In this document: piece after piece, positions 45,241 to 54,229 of the stretch
How positions within the stretch are numbered: position 1 is the first letter of the stretch
How the letters are laid out: the number at the start of each line of letters is the position of its first letter
Assembly: GCF_000384215.1 (NCBI RefSeq)
Contig: NZ_KB913032.1
Span: 7,711,605-7,775,604 of the forward strand
Direction: 5' to 3'
Length of the DNA: 64,000 nt
Source of the DNA: Amycolatopsis alba DSM 44262
GTDB lineage: Bacteria; Actinomycetota; Actinomycetes; Mycobacteriales; Pseudonocardiaceae
Position numbers and translations under genes: made by a program
The notes under the pieces: model-generated
What the model saw: the letters and a program-made list of their open reading frames with translations, nothing else
Databases searched by the model: none
What the model was told of the DNA's origin: nothing

Positions 45241-46127
45241 TGTCTTCGTTCCTCTCGTCCGGCGAACCGTCCGCTTCCGCCACGGGATCGTCGGCGCAGA
45301 GCCGTGAACTCGGCGCCGCGCTGCGCGGCGTCCTGCGGCGTTCGGGCCGCACGAAATCAAGAATCGCGGAGACTCTCGGCTGGACCGTGGGAAGACCCGG
45401 CCGCTTGATCAACGGGCACATCGCCGCGACCAGGCTGGACGTGGGGAAGTTTCTGCTCGCCGCCAACGCGAGCACCCACGAGATCGGCCGGCTGTCCACC
45501 TTGGCCGGTCTGTCCCCACGGGCGCACAGCGTCCAGGCCCATCCGGCCGACGTGCCCGACATGCTGCCGACACTTCGTTTCCTCGAGACCACCGCCGTGT
45601 CGATCACGTCCTATGACCCGCACCAGCTGCCACTGCTGCTGCAGACGACCGATTGCACCGAAACCATGCTGCGCGGCACCGAGCTCCTCACCGACGAGAC
45701 CGTGACCGAAGGTGCCGCCGCACGCCAGGAACGCCAATCGGTCCTGTGCGCAGACACAGGACCGGTCATGACGTCCTACATCGGCGAGCACGTCCTGAAC
45801 CAGCCGTTGCCGGGCAGGGTCGCGGCCGGACAGCGCCGCCACCTTCACACCATGGTCCAGCGCCTGCGCTGGCACGTCAGAATCATCCCCGCTACCGCGC
45901 CGGTCACCGCCTGGCCAGGCTTCGCCCTGTTCCAGGACGACCACGGCAACGAGGTCATCACCGTCCGCACCCCGACCGCGCAGCTGGTCCTCGACGACCC
46001 CGGCAATCTCGCGACCTACCGGCAGGCCATCGCCCAGCTGGCGGCCGCCGCCCTGCCGGACACCGAATCCACGGCCCGGCTTCTCGCCCCGGACACCTTC
46101 AACCGGGTGGCGCCATGCCGATCGTGA
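45240..46127 (+). CDS. XRE regulator with DUF5753
   Basis: 295 residues from a GTG. A helix-turn-helix spans residues 22-80 (ELGAALRGVLRRSGRTKSRI, AETLGWTVGRPGRLINGHIA). The DUF5753 region follows, with characteristic segments SYDPHQLPLLLQTTDCTETM, RQSVLCADTGPVMTSYIGEH and GFALFQDDHGNEVITVRTPT. Regulators of this class often act with a small DUF397 partner; none is adjacent here. Its 3' end is overlapped by a small ORF at 46115. Confidence 0.85.
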   Translation: MSSFLSSGEPSASATGSSAQSRELGAALRGVLRRSGRTKSRIAETLGWTVGRPGRLINGHIAATRLDVGKFLLAANASTHEIGRLSTLAGLSPRAHSVQAHPADVPDMLPTLRFLETTAVSITSYDPHQLPLLLQTTDCTETMLRGTELLTDETVTEGAAARQERQSVLCADTGPVMTSYIGEHVLNQPLPGRVAAGQRRHLHTMVQRLRWHVRIIPATAPVTAWPGFALFQDDHGNEVITVRTPTAQLVLDDPGNLATYRQAIAQLAAAALPDTESTARLLAPDTFNRVAPCRS

Positions 46128-46384
46128 CCGCTGTGGCCGATCGCCCGGACCGCCATACCGGCCCGGTGCACCAGGCGCCCTCACCCACGCTGGCCGACGA
46201 CACACCGTCACCGTGCGCGCCGAACACCCCCTCGACCGCGGGATCACCAGGTCCAAGACCCGGGTTCGGGACCGCCCTGCACTACCACCGGCTACACAGC
46301 CCTCACCTCCCACGCCTGGCGCCGCGCCCGCGCCCCCGGCCCGCCGCCACGGACGAGCACGAACCCGAAGGAGATACCGCATGA
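46115..46384 (+). CDS. Small Pro-rich hypothetical protein
   Basis: 89 residues bridging the regulator and the membrane protein. The start overlaps the regulator 3' end by 13 bp and the stop overlaps the next start (ATGA). It is Pro/His/Arg-rich and disordered, with no domain. Support rests on the overlaps at both ends; composition makes it uncertain. Confidence 0.4.
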   Translation: MPIVTAVADRPDRHTGPVHQAPSPTLADDTPSPCAPNTPSTAGSPGPRPGFGTALHYHRLHSPHLPRLAPRPRPRPAATDEHEPEGDTA

Positions 46385-47103
46385 ACGAACCCGATCAGCC
46401 CCGCGCTACCCCGCCCGGAGCCCGCCGGTACCGCGGGCCCCGGCTGCGGCCTCCCGCGACCGGGGCCAGACGTGCGCTGGCTCCTCGCCGGGCGAATCGT
46501 CCCGTCCGCCGCCGCGGTACACGAACGGTCGTGCCACGCTCCGACCTCGCCACACACCGGAACCTCTGCGGCGGCCAGCAGGACCCGAGTCTCATCGCGG
46601 ACATGGCGTGGTGGGGCGGCACGATCGCCATCGGTACCGGCCTCGCGATCTGGAGCGGCAGGTTCTACCAGCCGATGCCGGCGTTGGTCGGGTTGGTCGC
46701 GTCGGCGGGAGTCGCCGGGGCCGTCCTGGGTCGGCTGGTGGGCTCGACGTTCCACCGCCGCCCATGGATCCGAGGAAGCGCCCTCGTGATCCCGCTGGTA
46801 GCCGCAGTCGTGTTGTTCGATGCCGGCACGCCCGCGGACACCGGTTTCGTCCCGGACACCTGGGCCGGGATCCGGGACTACCGCGGCGGGTGCCTGTCGG
46901 GAACCGAATACACCGCCCCCGGCTCCGCGCTCAGTATCACCACCGACACCGTGACCATCACCGGATCCCTGGGCGGGCGACTGCAGTTCACCAGAACCGG
47001 CCAGCAATGGCCGTCCCCGGCCCGCGCCGAGATCTGGGGCTCCGGCATCACTCCCGCCGACCGCCCGACACGCCTCGCCCTGGCCGCCGTCGGCTGCCCC
47101 TGA
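46381..47103 (+). CDS. Membrane protein, unknown function
   Basis: 240 residues from an ATG with GAAGGAG upstream. A basic N-terminal tail of about 70 residues is followed by two or three membrane helices (WWGGTIAIGTGLAIW, ALVGLVASAGVAGAVLG, SALVIPLVAAVVLFDAG) and an extracytoplasmic C-terminal domain with one Cys pair (GGCLSG, VGCP). No family was recognised. Confidence 0.65.
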   Translation: MNEPDQPRATPPGARRYRGPRLRPPATGARRALAPRRANRPVRRRGTRTVVPRSDLATHRNLCGGQQDPSLIADMAWWGGTIAIGTGLAIWSGRFYQPMPALVGLVASAGVAGAVLGRLVGSTFHRRPWIRGSALVIPLVAAVVLFDAGTPADTGFVPDTWAGIRDYRGGCLSGTEYTAPGSALSITTDTVTITGSLGGRLQFTRTGQQWPSPARAEIWGSGITPADRPTRLALAAVGCP

Positions 47104-47548
47104 CGCCGGCGGCAGTCCCCTGCCGTGACCGTCGGGTCTCCGGCGCCGCGTTCATGATCCCTGCGACACCATCAAGGACCTACTGTGCTCCACACTCGCC
47201 GCAACGCTGTCCTCGCCAGCACGTCCGCTCGGCACCGCAAGGCTTCCTCGGACTTGCCTGCCCGTCAGCCTGAACCGGCCGGCACCGTCTGCTGGGACCG
47301 GGCACGGCGCACTCCTGCTGGTCCCCGGCGCTCGAGACGGGTGACGACCACGCCGGTGACATCACCGCGATGTCAGGAAGCCCCGCGTGACGCCCGCAAC
47401 GCCGGGGTCGTCACCGGTACCTGTTCCACACGCCGTCGACGCGCCCCAGGGTGCCTGCGGCCGCGCCGTGCTGCACACCACGAGTGGGAGGCGCGCGGCG
47501 CAACGGCGATGGAACCCGCCGCCGCGGCGCTGTCGTTGTCATCCGCGG

Positions 47549-47770
47549 ACCGCGCAGATCGAGAACGCCCTCCGCGACGGTGAGCCCGCTGAGCCCGGCG
47601 CCCGCCGGATCGCTGACGAGCAGACCCGCACCGCCCCCTGCACCGCGCAGGCGTTGCGGACACGGAACACGTTCACCACACGGGTCGTCAGCGACGCACT
47701 AGCGCACGGGATCGACCGGGGATCCGGCTACCCCGCCACCAACGCGGCCCACGCGCTGGTCACCAGCACG
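47549..47770 (+). pseudogene. SAV2177-family gene 5, N-terminal fragment
   Basis: Residues TAQIENALRDGEPAEPGARR, IADEQTRTAPCTAQALRTRN and TFTTRVVSDALAHGIDRGSG align with the start of the truncated gene at 44539 (KERDRFTTRVVEDALAGGIT) and end just where the SAM motif should begin. The surrounding 47104-47884 otherwise contains no supported gene. Confidence 0.55.
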
Positions 47771-47884
47771 GACCACGTTCCCGCGCCCAAGCTCGACGAA
47801 CCCGCAGAGGCGGGCGCGGCACTCCACCCCGGACAACCGGGAACGACACCACGAAAACTGCCACAGAAGGACGTGACACTGTCC

Positions 47885-48199
47885 ATGACAGACCACGAGA
47901 AAACCCCGGCGCGGGTGAGTTTTCCTGACCTCGACGCCGGACAGTATGTACCGCTGGGCGCCCTGGTAGCACGGGTCCGGAACATGCGCGGCTTATCGCA
48001 AGTCGCGGTGCAACAACGTGCGGGCATGAAGGCATCGACACTGTCGAAGATCGAGCGCGGCGATAACGGAATCAACGGCGTAGCCAGCATCATCAAGCTG
48101 GCTGACGCGCTACGAATACCGCGCGAGCAGCTGTTCGAATGGGCCGTCCGCTACATCGAAAACCGAAACCGCCACGACACCCGCCGCACTCCCCGCTGA
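47885..48199 (+). CDS. Small XRE-family regulator
   Basis: 104 residues from an ATG. A canonical helix-turn-helix is present at residues 24-85 (LGALVARVRNMRGLSQVAVQ, QRAGMKASTLSKIERGDNGI, ASIIKLADALRIPREQLF). The tail is basic. It follows the SAV2177 fragment and precedes a run of short overlapping genes, and may control them. Confidence 0.8.
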   Translation: MTDHEKTPARVSFPDLDAGQYVPLGALVARVRNMRGLSQVAVQQRAGMKASTLSKIERGDNGINGVASIIKLADALRIPREQLFEWAVRYIENRNRHDTRRTPR

Positions 48200-48207
48200 C
48201 GGTAGAC

Positions 48208-48480
48208 ATGACCACGGACCAGTTCCTGCTTCCCCACAGACCACTGTGGACACTCAAGGTGCGGAGTAATGTGGTGCACGCCACCGTGACCTGGTTTCCC
48301 GGCACCGCGCTCATCGAGGCGATGCCCACGGCCAGGCGCGAGAGGAGTTCGCGGAAGCGGCCTGTGCTGGGGTGCCTGGGAAACACCGGCACAGCGACCT
48401 TGGCCGGGGTATTCAGCACCGGGGTCCCAGGCAGTCCGAACCACCGGCACGCGAGCTCCCGAGACAAGCCGATCAGATGA
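48208..48480 (+). CDS. Small hypothetical protein
   Basis: 90 residues, TFLLPHRPLWTLKV-like start (MTTDQFLLPHRPLWTLKVRS), then NVVHATVTWFPGTALIEAMP and a basic tail. No domain was recognised. It starts 8 bp after the regulator stop and overlaps the next gene by ATGA, which supports translation as part of the same unit. Confidence 0.45.
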   Translation: MTTDQFLLPHRPLWTLKVRSNVVHATVTWFPGTALIEAMPTARRERSSRKRPVLGCLGNTGTATLAGVFSTGVPGSPNHRHASSRDKPIR

Positions 48481-48698
48481 CCGTGGTCGACACGCTGATC
48501 GTTGCCGTCATTGTGCTTCTGGCCGTCTGTGTCGTCGCTGTCGTGATCGTCGCCGGAATCCTCGTCTGGTACATCGCTGATGCCGAGCGTCGTTCACAAC
48601 GCACCTTCACCCGGATTCATGACCAGGCCCCGATACCGCAGCAGCGCCCGCTCGGCACCGACCCGCACCAGGCACGTCGACCGTCCAATCCGCTCTAA
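48477..48698 (+). CDS. Small single-pass membrane protein
   Basis: 73 residues with one strong hydrophobic helix near the N-terminus (LIVAVIVLLAVCVVAVVIVA), then a charged cytoplasmic-type tail. ATGA overlap with the previous gene. Function unknown. Confidence 0.6.
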   Translation: MTVVDTLIVAVIVLLAVCVVAVVIVAGILVWYIADAERRSQRTFTRIHDQAPIPQQRPLGTDPHQARRPSNPL

Positions 48699-48757
48699 CG
48701 CGCAACGCCTATCACGAACCCGGCCACTGATTCCCGACCACGAAAGGATCGCTGATC

Positions 48758-48904
48758 ATGCTCAACCTGCCTCGCCGGACCGTTCGCGTCATGCTCGCCC
48801 TGCTCGCCATCACGACGACGCTCGCCACCGGTCGTGCACCGGCACTCTCCCCTGATCACCAGCGATCCACTGACCAAGGCGACCACGCGCCGCCAGCATG
48901 CTGA
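48758..48904 (+). CDS. Small secreted peptide candidate
   Basis: A 48-residue ORF with an AAAGGA site. It has a clear signal-peptide-like N-terminus (basic NLPRRTVR, hydrophobic MLALLAITTTLATG, then RAPA) and a short polar mature part of about 23 residues ending in Cys. Function unknown; a secreted peptide or a decayed exported protein are both possible. Confidence 0.45.
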   Translation: MLNLPRRTVRVMLALLAITTTLATGRAPALSPDHQRSTDQGDHAPPAC

Positions 48905-49052
48905 GGACCGAACGCCGCGCCCGCTACGGGCAGATTGGCTTGTCACCGAGGCGCGCCACACGTGCGGCGGCGCTCTCCTCGTCCGCGGCTGGTCGAGCTG
49001 ATCTGCCGCGACGCAAACCCAAGTATCCAACCAAGATAGGAGATTTCGTCAC

Positions 49053-50933
49053 GTGACCAGTACAGCCCAGCACCTGAAAATGGGTGCAGGAAACGTCATT
49101 CCAAGCGTCATTCCGCGTGCCGATCTGTTCGGCAACCCTGAGCACACAACGCCGTCGATTTCGCCGGATGGCCGGTGGCTGGCCTGGGTCGCCCCGCACG
49201 AGGGCGTGCTCAACCTGTGGGTGCGGCCAGTCGACACCGACGACGACGCCCGGCCACTCACCGCCGACCGCGACCGAGGCATCCGCGAGTGCACGTGGGC
49301 GCCGGACAGCGACCACCTCCTCTACCCGCGGGATCAGGGCGGCGACGAAAACTCGCACCTCTACGCCGTGTCAGTGGCCAGCGGCGATGTCCGGGACCTG
49401 ACACCGTTCGACGGTGTCAAAGCAGTAGTGATTGCCCAGGACCTCCAGATCACCGAACGTGTGCTGGTCGGACTCAACAAGGCCAATCCCCACCTGCACG
49501 ATGTCTACGAGCTGCACGTGGCGACCGGCGAACTGGTCAAGGTCCTCGACAACCCTGGGTTTCTCGGGTTCGTGGCCGACAGCCAGCTGAATCTGCGGGC
49601 CGGCGTCCGGCCGAACCAGGATGGCGGCCGGACGATCATGGTGCGCGAGGCCGGCGGCGAGTGGCGTCCCGTGCTGACGGTTGACCCGATCGACGCTCTG
49701 AGCACCGTGCCGCTCGGGTTCGACGGAGACGGTCTCCGGCTGCTCGTGATGACGTCAGCGGACGTCAACGCCACGCGGTTGGTCTGGATCGACGTGGACT
49801 CCGGCGAGCACGAGGTCGTCGCCGAAGACCCGACCTACGACGTCGAGTCGGTCCTCACCGACGCCGCGACAAAGCTGCCGCTCATGGCGTCATTCCAGCG
49901 TGACCGCCTGCACACGCAAGCCCTTGACCCCGAGATCAAGCGCGACCTGGACACGCTGGCCGCTCTCGATGACGGAGACCTTCACGTCGTCTCGGCTGAC
50001 CGCGCGAACGCCACCTGGGTCGTGTCCTATATCCATGCCGACGGACCGACCGCCAGCTACGTGTACGACCGGGCCACCGGCCGGGCACGGTTTCTGTTCC
50101 ATGACCACCCCCGTCTCGCCGGCAGGCTGCAGGAGGTCAAGCCGTTTCGCTTCACCGCTCGCGATGGGCTGGAGGTCCACGGGTACCTGACGTTCCCGGC
50201 CGGGATCCCCGAGAAGCCGCTGCCGACCGTGCTCCTGGTGCACGGAGGACCGGGGGCGCGGGACACGTGGCGGCTGAACCCGGAAGTCCAGTGGCTGGCC
50301 GATCGTGGCTACCTCTGCATTCAGGTTAATTTCCGTGGCTCGACCGGCTACGGCAAGGCGTTCACCGCCGCCGGTAACCGCGAATGGGGCGGCAAGATGC
50401 ACACCGACCTCCTGGACGCCATCGCGTTCGCCGTGGAGTCCGGGTATGCGGACCCGGACCGGATCGGCATCTACGGCGCCTCCTACGGTGGATACGCGGC
50501 CCTGGCCGGCGCGGCCTTCAGCCCCGGCGTGTTTCGCTGCGCCATCTCCCTGTGCGGGCCGAGCAACATCGAGACCCTCCTGCGTGCGATACCCCCGTAC
50601 TGGACCCCGATGATCGCCGAGATGTACAGGACGGTGGGCAACCCGGACACCGAGCCCGACCGCCTGCGGAAGCGATCGCCATTCTGGCACGTCAACGACA
50701 TCACGATCCCGTTGTTGATCGTGCAGGGCGCCAACGACCCCAGGGTCCCGCAAGCCGAGAGCGACCAGATCGTCGCCGCGCTGCGGGGCAAGGGCCTACC
50801 TCCCGAGTACCTGCTGTTCGACGACGAAGGCCATGGGCTGGCGAGACCCGGAAACAGGATGAGGTTCTACGCCAGGGCGGAGCGGTTCCTGGCCGAGCAC
50901 CTCGACGGCCAGTACGAACCCGAATCTGCTTAG
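49053..50933 (+). CDS. S9-family prolyl-oligopeptidase/acylaminoacyl-type peptidase
   Basis: 626 residues from a GTG. The N-terminal two thirds form a beta-propeller (PSISPDGRWLAWV, CTWAPDSDHLLYPRDQGG, DENSHLYAVSVASGDVRDLT). The C-terminal alpha/beta-hydrolase domain carries VLLVHGGPGARDTWRLNPEV, the nucleophile Ser in GASYGGYAALAG (about residue 477), Asp in VQGANDPRVPQAES and His in FDDEGHGLARPGNRMRFY. No signal peptide is visible, so it is cytoplasmic. It cleaves short peptides; substrate preference cannot be given. Well conserved over its whole length and apparently intact. Confidence 0.92.
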   Translation: MTSTAQHLKMGAGNVIPSVIPRADLFGNPEHTTPSISPDGRWLAWVAPHEGVLNLWVRPVDTDDDARPLTADRDRGIRECTWAPDSDHLLYPRDQGGDENSHLYAVSVASGDVRDLTPFDGVKAVVIAQDLQITERVLVGLNKANPHLHDVYELHVATGELVKVLDNPGFLGFVADSQLNLRAGVRPNQDGGRTIMVREAGGEWRPVLTVDPIDALSTVPLGFDGDGLRLLVMTSADVNATRLVWIDVDSGEHEVVAEDPTYDVESVLTDAATKLPLMASFQRDRLHTQALDPEIKRDLDTLAALDDGDLHVVSADRANATWVVSYIHADGPTASYVYDRATGRARFLFHDHPRLAGRLQEVKPFRFTARDGLEVHGYLTFPAGIPEKPLPTVLLVHGGPGARDTWRLNPEVQWLADRGYLCIQVNFRGSTGYGKAFTAAGNREWGGKMHTDLLDAIAFAVESGYADPDRIGIYGASYGGYAALAGAAFSPGVFRCAISLCGPSNIETLLRAIPPYWTPMIAEMYRTVGNPDTEPDRLRKRSPFWHVNDITIPLLIVQGANDPRVPQAESDQIVAALRGKGLPPEYLLFDDEGHGLARPGNRMRFYARAERFLAEHLDGQYEPESA

Positions 50934-51143
50934 TCCCGTGCGGCGGTGCATACAGTCCCGGATCGATGCGGGGCCGTATGCCCGCTTCGGCACCGGGCCC
51001 GGCAGGTGCACCAGCCCTGCCTCGCTCCGCAGTCACCGATCCATACTCCCGCGGCACGGCACGGCACGTCGGGGATTCCCGGCTCAGGACCGCACTACCG
51101 GACGACCACATGTACACCACCGAACGAAAGTGCAAAAGCCAGC

Positions 51144-51737
51144 ATGGACGACGCCGACCACAATGGGCATTCGACCCCACAGGGGCACGCCGCGCGTGAG
51201 GCGGCACGCGCATTCGACCGGCAGCTGATCGGCACCGCCACCACAGCCGGGTTGGCGGCGCTCGCCGCACTCCTGAACGGACTGATCGCGCGCCTGTGCG
51301 GGGTGATCGCCGTGACGCACCTGACGGTATGGACGCTGATTCCCTTGACGCTGTTGCTCGTGACCGACTGCGTGCTCCTCGCGCGGGGTGCCGCACGATC
51401 CCCCCAGTTGTGGTTTGTCGGCGCTGTATGGAATTGCGTCACCGACGGCCGCAGACCCTTTCAGCTCGACGCGGTCGTCCGGCAGGATGCGCTAACGACG
51501 AATCAGGCACGGACACCGTGGTGGTGGCTCGCCTGGATCGTTCATAGTGGGTACGCGGCGTGCGGCGGCCTCGTCATGGCCAGCTGGGTGTCGTATGCGA
51601 CCGGGGCCTGCCTGTTCGTGGTGATGATCGCGCTCCGGGCCTGGATACACCACGTTCTCGACAAGCAGAAAGCTGCCGCACTGTCGACCCTGGCGTTCAT
51701 GGGCTGGATGTCAAAGCCCAGCACCCCCGGAACTTGA
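51144..51737 (+). CDS. Polytopic membrane protein, unknown
   Basis: 197 residues with about four membrane helices (AGLAALAALLNGLIARLCGV, TLIPLTLLLVTDCVLLARGA, WWWLAWIVHSGYAACGGLVM, ATGACLFVVMIALRAWI) and a conserved-looking central loop (LWFVGAVWNCVTDGRRPFQL). It resembles DUF4328-type membrane proteins in the helix plus WWxxW pattern, but that assignment is weak. Start at the ATG at 51144; the upstream in-frame sequence is non-coding-like. Confidence 0.6.
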   Translation: MDDADHNGHSTPQGHAAREAARAFDRQLIGTATTAGLAALAALLNGLIARLCGVIAVTHLTVWTLIPLTLLLVTDCVLLARGAARSPQLWFVGAVWNCVTDGRRPFQLDAVVRQDALTTNQARTPWWWLAWIVHSGYAACGGLVMASWVSYATGACLFVVMIALRAWIHHVLDKQKAAALSTLAFMGWMSKPSTPGT

Positions 51738-52036
51738 TGACCGATCGGCGCTGCCGTATGCCGGAGCGCCGAAGGTGACCGGTCCACTGCCCGCGTCGGT
51801 TCTCGCGGGTGATCCGTGCACGGATGCCCGCGGCGACCAGCACCTACCCCGCACAGACCGTCGTAGCCCGCCCACGGCCAGGAGTGGAGCTCCGCACCCG
51901 AGCCCCGGCGACGGCGGCCCCGCCACCTTTCTCCGGCCCGCCGGACACAGCAAACCTTCGCCTGCACCACAACGGAACCTTCCCGCCGGTGATCCCATCT
52001 CCGAATCACCGGCCACGCCTGAATGGACAAACACTC

Positions 52037-53062
52037 ATGGCCAACGCGCGACCGGCCGGACACTCGCTCGACGCGGACAAACGGCTCCTCGACCGGCTCC
52101 TCGACCACCTCGTCATCGAACCCAGCGGGTCCCTCCTCGCTGTCGGCCGCGGCCAGCTCGCGCAACAGGTCGCCCGCCGCGCCCGTCACGCCAGCCGGAC
52201 CGCCGCTGACGTCGGCGGTGCGGGCGGCAGGGTGGGCAAAGACCGCCCTCCCTACGACCGGATCGTGGTCACCACGCAGCGCTGGGACCTCTCGCCTGAA
52301 TGGAGGCCGCAACTCGCCGCCGAGGGGTTGCTCGACGTCGCGCTCCGGCTTCGGGGCGCCACCCATTTCCTCCGCTTCGAACGCGACGGGAGGTACCTGT
52401 CCGCGCGCGGGAGCCGCCTCTACCTCGCCGCAGGCGAGCGGGGCGGACGCCGGCACCCCGGCGAGCGCAGCGTCGCCTTCGACCTCGCCGGAGAGCGGCC
52501 CGTGCTCACGTGGGACCGGGACCAGCCGATCGACCCGGCCGGGCTCGGCCAGGACCTCGACCGGTTCCCCGGCGCCCGCCTGTGGACCGAGGTCACCGCC
52601 GGGGAAAGCGACGACCTCGCCGGTCTGTGGCTGATCCTGGCCGCCAGCCATCTCGGGGCCTGCGGGCTCTCCGGCGGCACAGGCGCCCGGATAGCGTCCC
52701 TCGCGACCCCGGCGGGAACCCCTGCACTCGTCGACGGGACCACCATCGCCTACCTGACGCGGCGCGTGCCGCAGTCCGGGGCATCCCTCGACAGCGGCCG
52801 AACCGAACTCGGCGTGGCCGCATATGGCCCCGGCGCCGGCAGGCTCAGCGCCCGTTTCGCCGACTGCATCAGGCAATGGTCGATGACCGGGGACAAGGCC
52901 ACACGGATCGTGGCCTCACCTGTCCTCGGCTACCCGCGCTCCCATGCTCTGGACCGGCACACGATGCAGGTCCAGCGCTACCGCACCCGCTTCGTGATCA
53001 CGGCAGAGGACCGCACTGCCCCCAGAATCCGGCCTACCACGGGTGACACGCGCCGCCCTTGA
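52037..53062 (+). CDS. PCMT/FxLD-system-type methyltransferase-like protein, SAM region shortened
   Basis: 341 residues. The section YDRIVVTTQRWDLSPEWRPQ, GLLDVALRLRGATHFLRFER and DGRYLSARGSRLYL corresponds to the second half of the isoaspartyl-methyltransferase-like domain found in FxLD-system proteins. The expected preceding SAM-binding core (VLEIGxGTGYxAA and the following 60 residues) is replaced by a short Ala/Arg-rich stretch. The C-terminal 200 residues (DLAGLWLILAASHLGACGLS, CIRQWSMTGDKATRIVASPV) fit the same protein family. With no SAM site, enzymatic activity is doubtful. It is followed by an 86-residue ORF and a SAV2177 gene. Confidence 0.6.
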   Translation: MANARPAGHSLDADKRLLDRLLDHLVIEPSGSLLAVGRGQLAQQVARRARHASRTAADVGGAGGRVGKDRPPYDRIVVTTQRWDLSPEWRPQLAAEGLLDVALRLRGATHFLRFERDGRYLSARGSRLYLAAGERGGRRHPGERSVAFDLAGERPVLTWDRDQPIDPAGLGQDLDRFPGARLWTEVTAGESDDLAGLWLILAASHLGACGLSGGTGARIASLATPAGTPALVDGTTIAYLTRRVPQSGASLDSGRTELGVAAYGPGAGRLSARFADCIRQWSMTGDKATRIVASPVLGYPRSHALDRHTMQVQRYRTRFVITAEDRTAPRIRPTTGDTRRP

Positions 53063-53105
53063 TCAGCCCGCGGCAGCGCACCAGCCGACAAGAAAGGAAT
53101 CGTCC

Positions 53106-53366
53106 TTGACACACAACTTCCGATCTGAGCATGGGCAGCGATCGGTGATCGTCGACGGCGTCACACCCGCCGACGCGCTCCGCAAGGCTGCGGCGTGGCT
53201 CGATCATCCCGACCAAACCGACATCGACCTGTGGCACGCCGGATTCCTGCGCACCCGCGAGCCCTGCTCGGACCATGTCGACGAGCCTTGTGACGACGAC
53301 TGCCCGAGCCTGACCCGCGCGTCGTTCTCCGTCTACTACCAGCGCGACCCCGGCGAGGACGCGTGA
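53106..53366 (+). CDS. Small Cys-containing hypothetical protein (FxLD-neighbour)
   Basis: 86 residues from a TTG with GAAAGGAA upstream. Compact sequence SVIVDGVTPADALRKAAAWL, then DIDLWHAGFLRTREPCSDHV and DEPCDDDCPSL, a Cys/Asp-rich cluster that could bind metal. The stop overlaps the start of the SAV2177 gene (GTGA). The family is not recognised. Confidence 0.55.
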   Translation: MTHNFRSEHGQRSVIVDGVTPADALRKAAAWLDHPDQTDIDLWHAGFLRTREPCSDHVDEPCDDDCPSLTRASFSVYYQRDPGEDA

Positions 53367-54217
53367 TCGCGCTGCAGCGCAGCGACCTGGAGGCTGTCAG
53401 CGCGGCAGGTGTTTTCGACCGGGCCGCCGGAGGGAGCTTCAATCTCGGCATCGACCGCGTGTTCGGCGAGCGGGCGGACCAGGCATTTCCGCTGTGGCGG
53501 GTCGCGGCGGCCACCCTGTCCTTCGCGGCCGGCGTCCGCCATGACGCGATCACCGGCGGGGTCACGCAGATTCTCCACCTCGGCTGCGGAATGCCCACCG
53601 CACCCGCCTGGGAACACACCATGTTCCCAGGCGGGATCCGCGAACTGGCCGTCGACGCCGACCCCGTCGTGATCGGGATCCGACACCGGCAGGCGCAGCG
53701 AGAACGACTCCGCGGCTCGACCCCGGCCTGTATCGACATCAGGGACATCTGCACAGTCCTCGACACCGCACGGCAAGTACTCGACCTCACCCAGCCGATC
53801 CTGCTGCAAGCGACCGGGGTCCTGGACCACCTGCTCGACGACGACCGGCCCGGCGAGGTACTCGCCGCCTATCGCGGCGCACTCGCTCCAGGAAGCCATC
53901 TGGCCCTCTCCCACCTCACGCCCTACGACGACCCGGACGGTTCTGACGGGCACGCTGCACTGACCAGCCTCCTGCGGGCCTACCAGGACGCAGGCATACC
54001 GCTCACCGCCCGCGCACCGGAGGTCGTCGACAGCTGGCTCGGCCCGCTGGAGGCACGGGGCCGGCACAGAGCCGCCCCGTACCTTCACCTCGCCTCCGGC
54101 CGCATCACCGATACCGGGCGCGACACGCCGGCCTCCCGCGCTCGGCGCCGTCAACGACGACCACGACCACGACCACGACCACGACCCCAAGGCACCACGA
54201 GGACAGACGACGCATGA
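53363..54217 (+). CDS. SAV2177-family (DUF574) methyltransferase-like protein 6
   Basis: 284 residues from a GTG overlapping the previous stop. The N-terminal family block (AGVFDRAAGGSFNLGIDRVF), SAM motif region TQILHLGCGMPTAPAW, acidic strand LAVDADPVVIGIRHRQAQRE and catalytic-side segment VLAAYRGALAPGSHLALSHL are all present. It is the best-preserved full-length copy with respect to the glycine motif (GCGMP against the usual GTGLP). The C-terminus ends in an (RP)n tail encoded by a hexanucleotide repeat at 54155. Confidence 0.78.
   Translation: MIALQRSDLEAVSAAGVFDRAAGGSFNLGIDRVFGERADQAFPLWRVAAATLSFAAGVRHDAITGGVTQILHLGCGMPTAPAWEHTMFPGGIRELAVDADPVVIGIRHRQAQRERLRGSTPACIDIRDICTVLDTARQVLDLTQPILLQATGVLDHLLDDDRPGEVLAAYRGALAPGSHLALSHLTPYDDPDGSDGHAALTSLLRAYQDAGIPLTARAPEVVDSWLGPLEARGRHRAAPYLHLASGRITDTGRDTPASRARRRQRRPRPRPRPRPQGTTRTDDA
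54155..54187 (+). repeat. CGACCA hexanucleotide repeat
   Basis: About five tandem CGACCA units near the 3' end of the SAV2177 gene, encoding alternating Arg-Pro. In-frame unit changes would alter tail length without breaking the gene. Confidence 0.8.
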
Positions 54218-54229
54218 CCGGGTCGGGCT

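Noticed and set aside
49053..50933. S9 peptidase considered as a lasso-peptide isopeptidase
   Set aside because: Known lasso isopeptidases are S9-type and adjacent to proteobacterial lasso clusters; this gene is 11 kb from the lasso precursor with many unrelated genes between, so no link is supported.
54155..54187. CGACCA tandem repeat considered as a regulatory repeat array
   Set aside because: Only about five units and within the coding end of the SAV2177 gene, where it simply encodes Arg-Pro; noted as a simple repeat only.
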